Shown: positions 20,501 to 28,396 of the stretch, in pieces | How the letters are laid out: each line of letters starts with the position of its first letter | How positions within the stretch are numbered: position 1 is the first letter of the stretch | Assembly: GCF_003402975.1 (NCBI RefSeq) | Contig: NZ_QURB01000008.1 | Span: 124,001 to 188,000, forward strand | Direction: 5' to 3' | DNA from: Brumimicrobium aurantiacum | GTDB lineage: Bacteria; Bacteroidota; Bacteroidia; Flavobacteriales_D; Crocinitomicaceae | Length of the DNA: 64,000 nt | Made by a program: the position numbers and the translations under genes | Notes under the pieces: model-generated | The model's input: the letters and a program-made list of their open reading frames with translations, nothing else | What the model was told of the DNA's origin: nothing | Databases searched by the model: none

Positions 20501-20657
20501 TTTTTTCAGGACTCACAATAATTGTAGCGTTTCGTAGTACAAGCGCTGAAGGTTCCGATTCCTTAACACCATTGTTTGGAATTGGGGTTTGACTATGAAC
20601 AAAAAGCTGAATCAACGAGAAAAGAGAGATACAAATGAATATTCGCACAGTTTCCAT
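17571..20657 (-). CDS. Secreted tandem amidohydrolase, one active-looking domain
   Basis: A 1028-residue exported protein (signal ending FVHSQ) made of two amidohydrolase units. The first (about 35-445) lacks the metal HxH (FIESYTNVG at 93-101). A linker with a beta-sandwich look follows (about 450-580). The second unit (about 585-985) has HSH at 646-648, His814 in SCHSY, His840 in FTHILEG and Asp in INSDDAE (about 894), so it should bind metal. Such proteins act on imide or peptide-like bonds; the substrate is unknown. Both units are periplasmic. Confidence 0.88.
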   Translation of the reverse strand: METVRIFICISLFSLIQLFVHSQTPIPNNGVKESEPSALVLRNATIIVSPEKTINNASIAIKDGKITAVGKLIRFPEGAVIVDMDGKTIVPSFIESYTNVGLPNVKRKEWSPRPQIESSKDGAFYWNEAIHPEVDAARHFKVDPKASKKLQEMGFNIAVTHINDGIARGNGAIVALGEVPEEKAIIKTKGAAFFSLQKGVSRQTYPSSQMGAIALLRQAIYDAQYYAVNKKELQENLSLNALSEQLNHPIIFVVEDKLEVLRANKIAQEFDLDFVIIGAGNEFEQINDFKEWEQPLVLPIDFPEAYDVGDPYISQQIPLSDLKEWELAPSNPYVLQSNKVDIALTSKGHQDAKTFWKHFHNALERGLSREDAIAALTTTPAKIFGISEQAGTLEKGKIASFSVFDADPFVMKNTTLLESWSMGVKHHTKEVADIDIRGKYRFSLPETSYIIDIKGSAEKPTGTAMSFFKSVDPETKLSTIDTLKSKVNITVDYRDAVFYFDVKDNYNEGVVTLHGNYSQKINAFLGQGQLPDGEWVKWSGIQLSSLENDKDEISKNTISVDTSEVGDIWFPNMAYGFDTIPEEEIYVLRNATLWTNEKEGIIEKGTIILKDGKIDFIGTGNFSIPSRAIEIDCSGMHVTSGIIDEHSHIAISKGVNESGQAVSAEVSIADVVRNDDINIYRQLAGGVTVSHLLHGSANPIGGQSAIIKLKWGYSPQEMLVKDMPKFIKFALGENVKQSNWGDYQTIRFPQTRMGVEQVFYDAFLRAETYKKKWKKYNELSPRQKEKGNISAPAIDLELESIWEVKNSERFISCHSYVQSEINMLMNVADSMGFTVNTFTHILEGYKVADKMAKHGAGGSTFSDWWAYKYEVKDAIPFNANIMQEQGVLVAINSDDAEMGRRLNQEAAKSIKYGGMSEEDAWKMITLNPAKMLHLDDRMGSLKEGKDADVVIWTDNPLSINAQVSKTFIDGELLYDAWKSVDEYYRIQEEKARIISKMLTSNKKGEPKKTFVKKKERHWHCDTIGESKH

Positions 20658-20930
20658 AATTTAATATAAAAGATGCGAAATTAATATTTTTTAGTGTTTA
20701 AGTTGTAATGAATTGGTTACATAACTTTATTTAACGCATAAGTTGAATTTTAGGACTTGCTGAAGGGTATTATGAAGTGTCTTCATTATTTCGTTTTTAA
20801 GATTTAAAGTATTTGAAATATAGATAATTCATAGCTTATTTAGGAAAATCGCCTTAGCAATAGTTTTAGGCTTTATCTTTTGTAGATTTGAAGTAATCGA
20901 CTATATTTAAGTCTATTAATTGAAAAGCAC

Positions 20931-21183
20931 ATGAGATCAGCACTACTTTATCTATTTAATTTCCTCATTAGGAGTTTCTCAAGAGCAATCGGGAATTATT
21001 GTTGGAATTACAAAAAGTGGTTTAGCCAATCCTGTATCTATGTTGTCTGGATATTTTAAATATGCAGACGAATCTGCGTTAAGGGTAATGACAATGCAAT
21101 ATGCAAAAGTTGATGAAGGCGGTAAATCCTATTATTTCGTGAATGCAAGTAGGTCAGTAATAAGGGTTCGAATTCAACCTTGA
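20931..21183 (+). pseudogene. Frameshifted remnant of a small exported protein
   Basis: A hydrophobic start MRSALLYLF at 20,931 in one frame continues, after an apparent single-base shift between about 20,955 and 20,962, as ISSLGVSQEQSGIIVGITK in the next frame. That frame stays open to a TGA at 21,181. The joined product would be a signal peptide plus about 70 residues. The start of the mature part faintly resembles small DUF4783-type Bacteroidota proteins, but I would not assign it. A sequencing error would give the same picture. Confidence 0.5.
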
Positions 21184-21247
21184 TTTCCATCCGAGAAGCC
21201 TTCGTCTTAATTTCTCCTTTTTATACGCTTTAATCGGTCTATTTTGG

Positions 21248-21255
21248 TATTTTTG
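21248..21255 (+). promoter_or_regulatory. Putative promoter -7 box
   Basis: TATTTTTG matches TAnnTTTG 15 bases before the ATG at 21,271, implying a very short leader. Confidence 0.35.
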
Positions 21256-21270
21256 AGAAAAAAAATAATT

Positions 21271-21708
21271 ATGAAAGGATTAGTTGCTGCTCACTCAGGT
21301 TTACGTTATATCGTATTGTTGTTTTTGGTGATTGCTATTGTGAATGCAATTGCGAATTTGAAATCAGATAAATACGAGAAAAAAGACAAAATGATCAATC
21401 TATTTTCGATGATCTTTTTACACATTCAATTGCTACTTGGATTGGCGCTTTATGCCATCAGTGATAAAGTAAATTTTTCAAGTCAGACCATGAGTGAAAC
21501 AACGTATAGATTTTTCACAGTTGAACATATTTTATTAATGGTTGTAGCCATTATTTTTGTTACTTTAGGAAGAAAGAAAGCCGAAAAGCAAACGATTCCA
21601 GCATTAAAGCATAAAATGATTTTAAGATATTATGGATTAGGTTTGATAATCATTTTTGTTGCTATTCCATGGCCTTTTATTTACAATGTAGGAGCTGGCT
21701 ATTTCTAG
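21271..21708 (+). CDS. Four-helix integral membrane protein
   Basis: A 145-residue inner-membrane protein starting MKGLVAAHSGLRYIVLLFLV, with four predicted membrane helices. The HSGLR start and a His in the third helix (FTVEHILLMV) recall cytochrome b561-like proteins, and relatives are sometimes misnamed in databases; heme binding is unproven. I chose the ATG at 21,271 over an upstream TTG because the conserved part begins there. It is followed by hflX after 58 bp. Confidence 0.78.
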   Translation: MKGLVAAHSGLRYIVLLFLVIAIVNAIANLKSDKYEKKDKMINLFSMIFLHIQLLLGLALYAISDKVNFSSQTMSETTYRFFTVEHILLMVVAIIFVTLGRKKAEKQTIPALKHKMILRYYGLGLIIIFVAIPWPFIYNVGAGYF

Positions 21709-21766
21709 ACGCCTTAAGGGAAGTATAATTTCAAATATTAAAATAATTAATTCGTAGAATAACTGA

Positions 21767-22966
21767 ATGGAAGTAGGGAAGTTAAAAGAGGATTTAAAAG
21801 GAGAAAGAGCCGTATTGGTTGGTGCAATCGTACAAAATCAATCGGAAGAAGAAGCAATCGACCACATTGAAGAACTTGAGTTTTTAGCAAAAACAGCGGG
21901 TGCAATAACAGAGAAAAAGTTTTTGCAGAAATTGCAAAATATAAATCCTAAAACTTTCTTGGGAAGTGGTAAAATTGAAGAAGTTAAGAAATATGTCCTT
22001 CAGAATAAGATTGACATGGTCATTTTTGACGAGGAACTATCTCCAGCCCAACTCCGAAACATCGAACGAATTTTTGAAATTAAAGTCCTCGACCGAAGTA
22101 ATTTAATCTTAGATATTTTCGCTTCCAGAGCACAAACTTCTCACGCAAGAACGCAAGTTGAATTGGCACAATATCAATACTTGTTGCCACGATTAACAAA
22201 CATGTGGACTCACCTTGATAAACAAAAAGGAGGGATCGGTATGCGTGGTCCAGGAGAGCGACAAATTGAAACTGACCGTCGAATTATTAAAGACAGAATT
22301 TCACTTTTAAAGAAAAAATTAAAGGAAATTGATAAACAAAAAGCTGTTCAACGCGGTAATCGTGGTCAATTGGTGCGTGCTGCGTTAGTTGGTTATACAA
22401 ATGTAGGGAAAAGTACCATCATGAATACCTTGAGTAAATCAGAGGTGTTTGCAGAGAATAAACTTTTTGCAACGTTAGATACTACTGTTCGAAAGGTGGT
22501 TATTGAGAATTTACCTTTTTTATTGACAGATACGGTTGGTTTTATTCGGAAATTACCACATCAATTGGTAGAGTCGTTTAAATCTACTTTGGATGAAGTT
22601 CGAGAAGCCGATTTATTGATTCACGTAGTGGATGTATCTCATCCAAACTTCGAAGATCACCACCGTGTGGTAAATGAAACCTTGGCTGAAATTGACAAGA
22701 AAGACAAGCCAACAATCGTTGTTTTCAATAAAATTGATGCGTATAAATACGTCCCTCAAGAGGAAGATGACTTGTCACCAAAAACACAAGAGAACTATTC
22801 TCTTGAAGAGTTGAAAAGTCAATGGATTTCAAAAATTGACAACAACAAGTGTGTGTTTATTTCCGCTGAAAACAAAACGAATTTTGACGAATTGAAACAC
22901 GTGATTTACGAAGAAGTAAAAACAATTTTCCAAGTAAGATATCCTTATAATAACTTTTTGTATTGA
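21767..22966 (+). CDS. hflX: GTPase HflX
   Basis: HflX is a ribosome-binding GTPase that splits stalled or heat-damaged 70S ribosomes. The N-terminal HflX domain (about 1-190) includes GGIGMRGPGERQIETDRR, characteristic of the family. The G domain has the P-loop GYTNVGKS at 209-216, DTVGF, and NKID. Length (399 residues) is normal. It is probably the last gene of its transcript. Confidence 0.96.
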   Translation: MEVGKLKEDLKGERAVLVGAIVQNQSEEEAIDHIEELEFLAKTAGAITEKKFLQKLQNINPKTFLGSGKIEEVKKYVLQNKIDMVIFDEELSPAQLRNIERIFEIKVLDRSNLILDIFASRAQTSHARTQVELAQYQYLLPRLTNMWTHLDKQKGGIGMRGPGERQIETDRRIIKDRISLLKKKLKEIDKQKAVQRGNRGQLVRAALVGYTNVGKSTIMNTLSKSEVFAENKLFATLDTTVRKVVIENLPFLLTDTVGFIRKLPHQLVESFKSTLDEVREADLLIHVVDVSHPNFEDHHRVVNETLAEIDKKDKPTIVVFNKIDAYKYVPQEEDDLSPKTQENYSLEELKSQWISKIDNNKCVFISAENKTNFDELKHVIYEEVKTIFQVRYPYNNFLY

Positions 22967-23269
22967 TTTTTAAATCAGTATAAAAATTTGTTGATTATTG
23001 TTTTGCTATTAATTTATCAATTCAGCATTCTCCATTGGGGTTAGTGTTTCCTCTTACCTCAGGAGAATTTCCGAATATTTATTTTACTTATTTCTTTAAT
23101 TTTATCCAATCACCAAAGATAAAACCTCCGCGCACCTCTCTACATCGGAAAGTTCAACACAAGAGTGAAAAAACTCTATATCCCGACTTTTGTAGGTGAT
23201 TCCGTGTGAAAAAAAAACTTGAGCGAAGCGAACCCAACCTAAATTCGTAATTGAATAATCCGTAATTAT
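22967..23269. other. Gene-less stretch with low-complexity remnants
   Basis: No gene is seen between the convergent hflX and the minus-strand zinc-ribbon gene. The right part has AATTCGTAATTGAATAATC, similar to the AATTACGAAT words at 36,185-36,225. AGCGAAGCGAACCC is an isolated purine-rich word. No clear terminator hairpin was found. Confidence 0.4.
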
Positions 23270-23827
23270 TTAAACGATAACGAATTGATGGTCCTTCAAT
23301 AAGGCTCTCAAAGCTGGATCTGGTCCCAGAAACTGTTCTCCAAATCGGTCCATTTCTTCCTTCGTTTCTAGAGATAGATTCTCTTGGATTTCCTCGATAT
23401 AACTTTGTCCAATCACAAAAGGAGTCATCGATGGAATGATTTTTCCATTTTGAAATTGACCTACGATATGGTATTCGTCATTGATTTTAATTTCTTCGTC
23501 AGAAAATAAACAAGCGGATTTCCAATCGGCTCTCCAATCTTCTTCCCATCTTTTTTGACGTTTCTCGATAAAAGAGGCGTTACCCATCATTTTCATCATG
23601 TATGCTCTTGACTCTTTGCTCATTTTTTTTCCTTGTTTTTCAGCACAAGGAATACAAATGGCTACTTCAAACAAGGTTACATCTTCACCTTCGTCAACAC
23701 GTTTGTATGCTTTTTCAATGGTGTAAGGTGTTTGACTTTCTGATAAATCGCGGTCGCAAACTTTACACCTAATAAACGGTTTGTCGTCGGTATCGGAATT
23801 AAAATCGTTGGGGATTTCTAAACTCAT
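23270..23827 (-). CDS. Conserved hypothetical protein with two CxxC pairs
   Basis: A 185-residue cytoplasmic protein. Cys21/Cys24 (RCKVCDRDL) and Cys58/Cys61 (CIPCAEK) form a likely treble-clef or ribbon zinc site in the N-terminal third. The rest is rich in Trp and charged residues (RWEEDWRADW) and ends FVIV. No known function is recognised. It lies 27 bp downstream of manC on the same strand. Confidence 0.75.
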   Translation of the reverse strand: MSLEIPNDFNSDTDDKPFIRCKVCDRDLSESQTPYTIEKAYKRVDEGEDVTLFEVAICIPCAEKQGKKMSKESRAYMMKMMGNASFIEKRQKRWEEDWRADWKSACLFSDEEIKINDEYHIVGQFQNGKIIPSMTPFVIGQSYIEEIQENLSLETKEEMDRFGEQFLGPDPALRALLKDHQFVIV

Positions 23828-23854
23828 AATTTAATGGTCAAAAATTGTGTTATA

Positions 23855-24925
23855 CTATGATTCTTGAATTGCTTTCAAGTACGTTTTTAAACTTTGTTCA
23901 TCTTTTTTGTCTAAAATAAGTAAACGATTCTCCGATTCCACCACAATATGATTATCTAAACCTTGAATGATGGCTAATTTGTCGTCAGGTAGATTAATTA
24001 AGCAGTTTGAAGACTTGAAAATATGCGTATTCTCTCCTTTAATACTGTTTCCGTTTACATCTTTGTCAAGGTGGTCGAATAAACTTCCCCAAGTTCCAAG
24101 GTCACTCCAGTCAAAATCGGCTAAAATAACATCAACATTTTTTGCGTTTTCCATAACCGCAAAATCGATAGAAATATCTTCACATTTTCTAAAGGCTTCG
24201 TTGACAAATTCAAATTCTCCAGGTGTGTTGTAAATCTCTAATTCACCACAGAATAACTCATGTAAATCTGGTTTGAACTTTTGAATGGCATTTAGAATCG
24301 TAGCTGCTTTCCAAACAAAAATTCCTGAATTCCAGTAGTAATCTCCACTTTTTAGGAATATTTCAGCCATCTCTCTGTTCGGCTTTTCCGTAAACTGACG
24401 CACTTTTGAGATTTGACCTGCGATAATATCGCCTTCCATGTGGAATTGAATGTATCCATATCCTGTGTCAGGACGAGTTGGTTTTATTCCAAGTGTTAAA
24501 ATTCTATTTTCTCTATCTGAACGTTCTAAGGCAGTACTAATGATGCGTTCAAATTTTTCTTCTTTTAATATTAAATGATCAGAAGGAGCAACAATTAAGT
24601 TGGCATCTTTATTTTGAGAGTATATTTTGGCTGCAGCAAATGTGATACATGGAGCGGTGTTTTTACGTTCTGGCTCAGTTAAAATTTGATTTGACTTCAA
24701 TTTAGGTAACTGTGTTTTTACCAATTCAACATAACTTTCATTCGTTACGATGTAAATGTTTTCGTCAGGAACAATTTTAGTAAGTCGCTCATAAGTTAAT
24801 TGGATTAGCGTTTTCCCAATTCCTAAAACATCTAAAAATTGTTTAGGGCATTCGTTTACAGACATTGGCCAAAATCGACTACCAACACCACCAGCCATAA
24901 TTACAGCGTAATTATTTTCTTTCAT
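23855..24925 (-). CDS. manC: Mannose-1-phosphate guanylyltransferase
   Basis: The enzyme makes GDP-mannose from mannose 1-phosphate and GTP for surface polysaccharides. The nucleotidyltransferase signature MAGGVGSRFWPMS with PKQFLD follows at the N-terminus, and EKPN and DWSDLGTWGSL are typical of the family. At 356 residues it is the short form without the C-terminal isomerase domain of bifunctional ManC/AlgA. Its start overlaps the stop of the upstream SprT-like gene (ATGA), indicating coupling. Confidence 0.93.
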   Translation of the reverse strand: MKENNYAVIMAGGVGSRFWPMSVNECPKQFLDVLGIGKTLIQLTYERLTKIVPDENIYIVTNESYVELVKTQLPKLKSNQILTEPERKNTAPCITFAAAKIYSQNKDANLIVAPSDHLILKEEKFERIISTALERSDRENRILTLGIKPTRPDTGYGYIQFHMEGDIIAGQISKVRQFTEKPNREMAEIFLKSGDYYWNSGIFVWKAATILNAIQKFKPDLHELFCGELEIYNTPGEFEFVNEAFRKCEDISIDFAVMENAKNVDVILADFDWSDLGTWGSLFDHLDKDVNGNSIKGENTHIFKSSNCLINLPDDKLAIIQGLDNHIVVESENRLLILDKKDEQSLKTYLKAIQES

Positions 24926-25551
24926 TTCTCCTCATTTAATGGCTTAACTTCCGCCAATCGATTGACGAGATATTTTTTGCCAGTTTTTACTTCCGTGCAA
25001 AGATACTTTCTTCTGCGCAATATTCCACGTTGAAACACCATTTTACCTAATTTAAAGTATGAATTGTTTTCTAATTCTTCAACCAAAGCGGTGCCTTCTT
25101 TCTTCTCGTTGAACGCCATCAAAGCTCTTGTTAAGTGAATGTCTGTACAACTTGATGCTTTTAAATTATTCAAACTTTTCAATAAGGCTTGTTCAATCGA
25201 CTCCGGCAATTCTTTTTTTTCTAAAACGGGAATCAATAGTCGTTTAAATTCACTTTTCCATTCTTTACCATGAGGAGAAACATAACCGCCATATTTGATA
25301 TAAGTCGTCATGTGTGCAAATTCATGGATAGTTGTAATTAGAAATGCGTATGGATTTAGATCACTATTGACGGAAATTCTGTGAGGTTTTCCGTTGAATG
25401 GAGGTCGATAATCACCTGCCTTCGTTTTGCGTGGTTTACTAATTCTAAAGTTCAATTTTTGAGAAAACATCAAGTCTACCACATACGGGACGTAACATGT
25501 TGGAATGTAACTTTCCAATGCTTTTGATATATTTTCTCTCTTTGTTTTCAC
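24922..25551 (-). CDS. SprT-like zinc metalloprotease-fold protein
   Basis: A 209-residue protein with zinc motif HEFAH at 76-80 and a likely third ligand His94 in SPHGKEW, the SprT/Spartan arrangement. Eukaryotic Spartan cleaves DNA-protein crosslinks; bacterial SprT proteins are uncharacterised. The start is GTG at 25,551; the next Met is at residue 28, too far in. It overlaps manC by four bases, an odd but plausible operon pairing. Confidence 0.85.
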   Translation of the reverse strand: MKTKRENISKALESYIPTCYVPYVVDLMFSQKLNFRISKPRKTKAGDYRPPFNGKPHRISVNSDLNPYAFLITTIHEFAHMTTYIKYGGYVSPHGKEWKSEFKRLLIPVLEKKELPESIEQALLKSLNNLKASSCTDIHLTRALMAFNEKKEGTALVEELENNSYFKLGKMVFQRGILRRRKYLCTEVKTGKKYLVNRLAEVKPLNEEK

Positions 25552-25631
25552 GTCGTAAAAGTAACGATAAGAATAAATTTTATCGAATAATTGGGCTTGT
25601 TTAAGAATAAGCTATTAATTTAGCAATAGTA

Positions 25632-26372
25632 ATGAGTTACATAACAAGCATAGGAAAATACGTTGGTATGATTAAAGAGGTGTTCTCTAAACCAGAACGC
25701 TTTAAAGTCTATTATACCAGAACGATAACAGAAATCGAAACTATTGGGATAAAATCAGCAGGGATTGTTGCCATTTTATCTGTTTTTATGGGGGCGGTTA
25801 TTGCCTTGCAAACAGCATCCAATATGGATAGTCCTTTGTTGCCCAAGTACACGATTGGTTATATCACACGATCGAGTACCATTTTAGAGTTTTCACCCAC
25901 AATTATCTCCTTGATTTTAGCAGGGAAAGTAGGGTCGAATATCGCCTCTGAGATTGGAACAATGAAGGTGACAGAACAAATTGACGCCCTAGAAATAATG
26001 GGTGTAAATTCACTTTCATTTTTGGTACTACCTAAAATTATTGCAGCAGTATTCTTCTTTCCATTTTTGATTATTTGTTCAATGGGATTGAGTATTCTAG
26101 GAGGTTATTATTCAGTTACAGCTTCCGGATTAGCTTCTCATGAAGAATTTACTTACGGTGTGAGGGCCTTCTTTAAAATGGGAGACATTATTTATGCCTT
26201 GGTGAAAACCTGTGTTTTTGCATTCATTATTGTTTCTGTTTCTTCTTACTACGGATATTATACCAAAGGAGGAGCGCTTGATGTAGGAACATCTTCTACC
26301 CAAGCAGTGGTATGGAGTAGTATTACTATATTATTGGCAAACTTTATTCTTACTCAATTAATACTCATGTAA
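25632..26372 (+). CDS. mlaE: MlaE-type ABC transporter permease
   Basis: The 246-residue permease has the MlaE/YrbE fold: an amphipathic start, then five or so membrane helices, with the conserved EIGTMKVTEQIDALEIMG coupling segment. It should move phospholipids between the membranes together with the ATPase encoded immediately downstream. The stop shares one base with the next start (TAATG). The MCE-domain partner (MlaD) is not in this window. Confidence 0.92.
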   Translation: MSYITSIGKYVGMIKEVFSKPERFKVYYTRTITEIETIGIKSAGIVAILSVFMGAVIALQTASNMDSPLLPKYTIGYITRSSTILEFSPTIISLILAGKVGSNIASEIGTMKVTEQIDALEIMGVNSLSFLVLPKIIAAVFFFPFLIICSMGLSILGGYYSVTASGLASHEEFTYGVRAFFKMGDIIYALVKTCVFAFIIVSVSSYYGYYTKGGALDVGTSSTQAVVWSSITILLANFILTQLILM

Positions 26373-27127
26373 TGATTGAAGTGAAAAACATAAATAAATC
26401 CTTTGGAGAAAATCATGTTTTACATGACTTCTCAGCTCGTTTTGAAGCGGGAAAGGTGAATTTGATTATAGGTCAATCAGGTCAAGGAAAATCTGTACTA
26501 ACAAAATGTATTGTTGGATTGATGGAAGTCGATTCAGGAAGTGTTTTGTACAACGACAGGGACTTTTCTAAAATGAAAAGAAAAGAGAGAAAAAACATCC
26601 GTAAAGAAATCGGTATGTTGTTTCAGGGTTCTGCTTTGTTTGATTCGATGACCGTTGAGGAAAACATCATGTTTCCATTGAAAATGTTTACTGATATGTC
26701 CAAAAAAGAAATGCTCGAAAGGGCGAATACTTGTTTGGAAAGAGTAAACTTATCTGGCCGAAATAAATTATTGCCTGCTGAATTAAGTGGAGGAATGATG
26801 AAAAGGGTCGCCATCGCAAGAGCAATATCAATGAAGCCAAAATATTTGTTTTGTGATGAGCCAAATTCAGGCTTGGATCCAAGTACATCTTTGTTGATTG
26901 ATAACTTGATTCAAGAAATTACTTATGAGTATAATATGACTACAGTGGTCATTACACACGATATGAATAGTGTGATTGAAATCGGAGATCATATTGTTTT
27001 TATCCATACTGGAAGAAACTGGTGGCAAGGAACGAAAGAAGAAATCATTAAAACAGAGAATGAAGAGATCATTGATTTCGTTTATGCCTCTAAATTTATG
27101 AAATCCCTTAAAGGGAAATTAGGTTAA
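26372..27127 (+). CDS. mlaF: MlaF-type ABC transporter ATP-binding protein
   Basis: The 251-residue ATPase energises the adjacent MlaE permease. Walker A is GQSGQGKS, the signature is ELSGGMMKRVAIARA (the SGGM form typical of MlaF), and Walker B is LFCDEPNSGLDP. It is translationally coupled to mlaE. The 26-bp gap to arsC suggests that gene may share the transcript. Confidence 0.93.
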   Translation: MIEVKNINKSFGENHVLHDFSARFEAGKVNLIIGQSGQGKSVLTKCIVGLMEVDSGSVLYNDRDFSKMKRKERKNIRKEIGMLFQGSALFDSMTVEENIMFPLKMFTDMSKKEMLERANTCLERVNLSGRNKLLPAELSGGMMKRVAIARAISMKPKYLFCDEPNSGLDPSTSLLIDNLIQEITYEYNMTTVVITHDMNSVIEIGDHIVFIHTGRNWWQGTKEEIIKTENEEIIDFVYASKFMKSLKGKLG

Positions 27128-27153
27128 CCCCATTCTATTTTAAAATAATTCGT

Positions 27154-27492
27154 ATGAAAATTTACCATAATCCACGTTGTTCAAAAAGTAGAAATGCACT
27201 TCAAATCTTAGAAGAAAAAGGTGCAGATGTAGAGGTTGTAAAATACCTTGATGATACTCCAAGTAAAACTGAATTGAAAGCGTTACTAGGGAAGCTTGGA
27301 ATGAAAGCGGAAGAGATTGTTAGAAAAGGAGAAAAAGATTATAAGGAAAACTTTAAAGGAAAGTCTCTTTCTGATGATGAATGGATTGATGCTTTTATTC
27401 AATACCCTAAATTAATCGAAAGGCCAATATTTGTCAATGGCGATAAAGCTGTTGTAGGGAGACCACCAGAAAATGTATTGGAGTTACTCTAA
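27154..27492 (+). CDS. arsC: ArsC/Spx-family arsenate reductase-like protein
   Basis: A 112-residue thioredoxin-fold protein with catalytic Cys9 in NPRCSKSRNAL and the late ERPIFV motif with cis-Pro. This is the glutaredoxin-dependent ArsC type, which reduces arsenate to arsenite. No arsenite pump or ArsR regulator is adjacent, so the in vivo role could be broader (YffB/Spx-like). Confidence 0.9.
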   Translation: MKIYHNPRCSKSRNALQILEEKGADVEVVKYLDDTPSKTELKALLGKLGMKAEEIVRKGEKDYKENFKGKSLSDDEWIDAFIQYPKLIERPIFVNGDKAVVGRPPENVLELL

Positions 27493-27522
27493 TCTCTATT
27501 TGTTTCTGAAGCTTTTTATTTT

Positions 27523-28230
27523 TTAAAATTCCTGTACTTCAAAGGGATTGAAATTCCCCAATGATTCTACTTCTTTAATTGTGTTTTTCTCAACACGTAA
27601 GACACGACCAGGATATTTTTCCACCAATCCCATATCGTGAGTGGCCATTAGCATTGCTGTTCCTTCATTGGCAATAGCATGCAATAAATTCATAATGGCT
27701 CCAGAAGTTTCAGGGTCTAAATTTCCTGTTGGCTCATCTGCAAGAATTAACTTTGGATTATTGAGCAACGCTCTGGCAATCGAAACCCTTTGTTGCTCAC
27801 CTCCTGAAAGCTCGTGTGGCATTTTGTAGGCTTTCTCTTCAATTCCTACCATTTTTAACACTTCTAATCCGCGTTGTTCCATCACTGATTTCTTTTTCCA
27901 ACCAGTGGCTTTCATTACGAAAAATAAGTTTTTCATTACAGAACGATCTGTGAGCAATTGAAAATCTTGAAATACGATGCCTATTTTTCTTCTCAATAAA
28001 GGAATTTCTCTTTTTCGAAGTTTATTTAAATCGTATCCTACAACTTCCCCTTGACCGTCAGCCAAACCTAAATCGGCATAAAGCGTTTTGAGGAAACTAC
28101 TCTTTCCAGATCCTGTTTTACCAATTAAGTAAACAAATTCCTTCGAAGAAATAGTTACATTGATATCTTGTAAAACAGTTACTTTTTTCTGTTCAACCCT
28201 TCCTTGATTTATATCGATTACCTTCTCCAC
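27523..28230 (-). CDS. ftsE: FtsE-like ABC ATP-binding protein
   Basis: A 235-residue ATPase with Walker A GKTGSGKS, signature ELSGGEQQRVSIARAL and Walker B LILADEPTGNLDP, most like FtsE, which with FtsX controls cell-wall hydrolases at division. FtsX is not adjacent. The start is GTG at 28,230 (MEKVIDINQG). The position upstream of, and divergent from, the TPR/beta-barrel operon recurs in Bacteroidota as far as I recall. Confidence 0.85.
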   Translation of the reverse strand: MEKVIDINQGRVEQKKVTVLQDINVTISSKEFVYLIGKTGSGKSSFLKTLYADLGLADGQGEVVGYDLNKLRKREIPLLRRKIGIVFQDFQLLTDRSVMKNLFFVMKATGWKKKSVMEQRGLEVLKMVGIEEKAYKMPHELSGGEQQRVSIARALLNNPKLILADEPTGNLDPETSGAIMNLLHAIANEGTAMLMATHDMGLVEKYPGRVLRVEKNTIKEVESLGNFNPFEVQEF

Positions 28231-28396
28231 AGTCGTTAATTTTTACAAATATCAACAAAATAATACAAGAATTATATTGATATAAATAACAATCTTAACA
28301 GATTTGCGTTTAAAACTTTTCAGGGCCCTCATAATTGCAATGCCAATACTCCCTATTTTTATAAGTTAAAGTAAATGTATTTATTAAAGTCGTAAG

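Larger units (their letters stand above)
20658..21270. other. Gene-less stretch holding a decayed gene and a promoter
   Basis: This 613-bp interval separates divergent genes. It holds the frameshifted reading frame listed next and the likely promoter of the membrane protein at 21,271. Nothing else could be recognised in the AT-rich remainder. Confidence 0.6.

Noticed and set aside
21244-21708. Upstream TTG start for the four-helix membrane protein
   Set aside because: The extra nine residues overlap the promoter box and precede the conserved start MKGLVAAHSGLR.
22967-23269. Small RNA or tRNA in this gap
   Set aside because: No cloverleaf or strong hairpin could be drawn.
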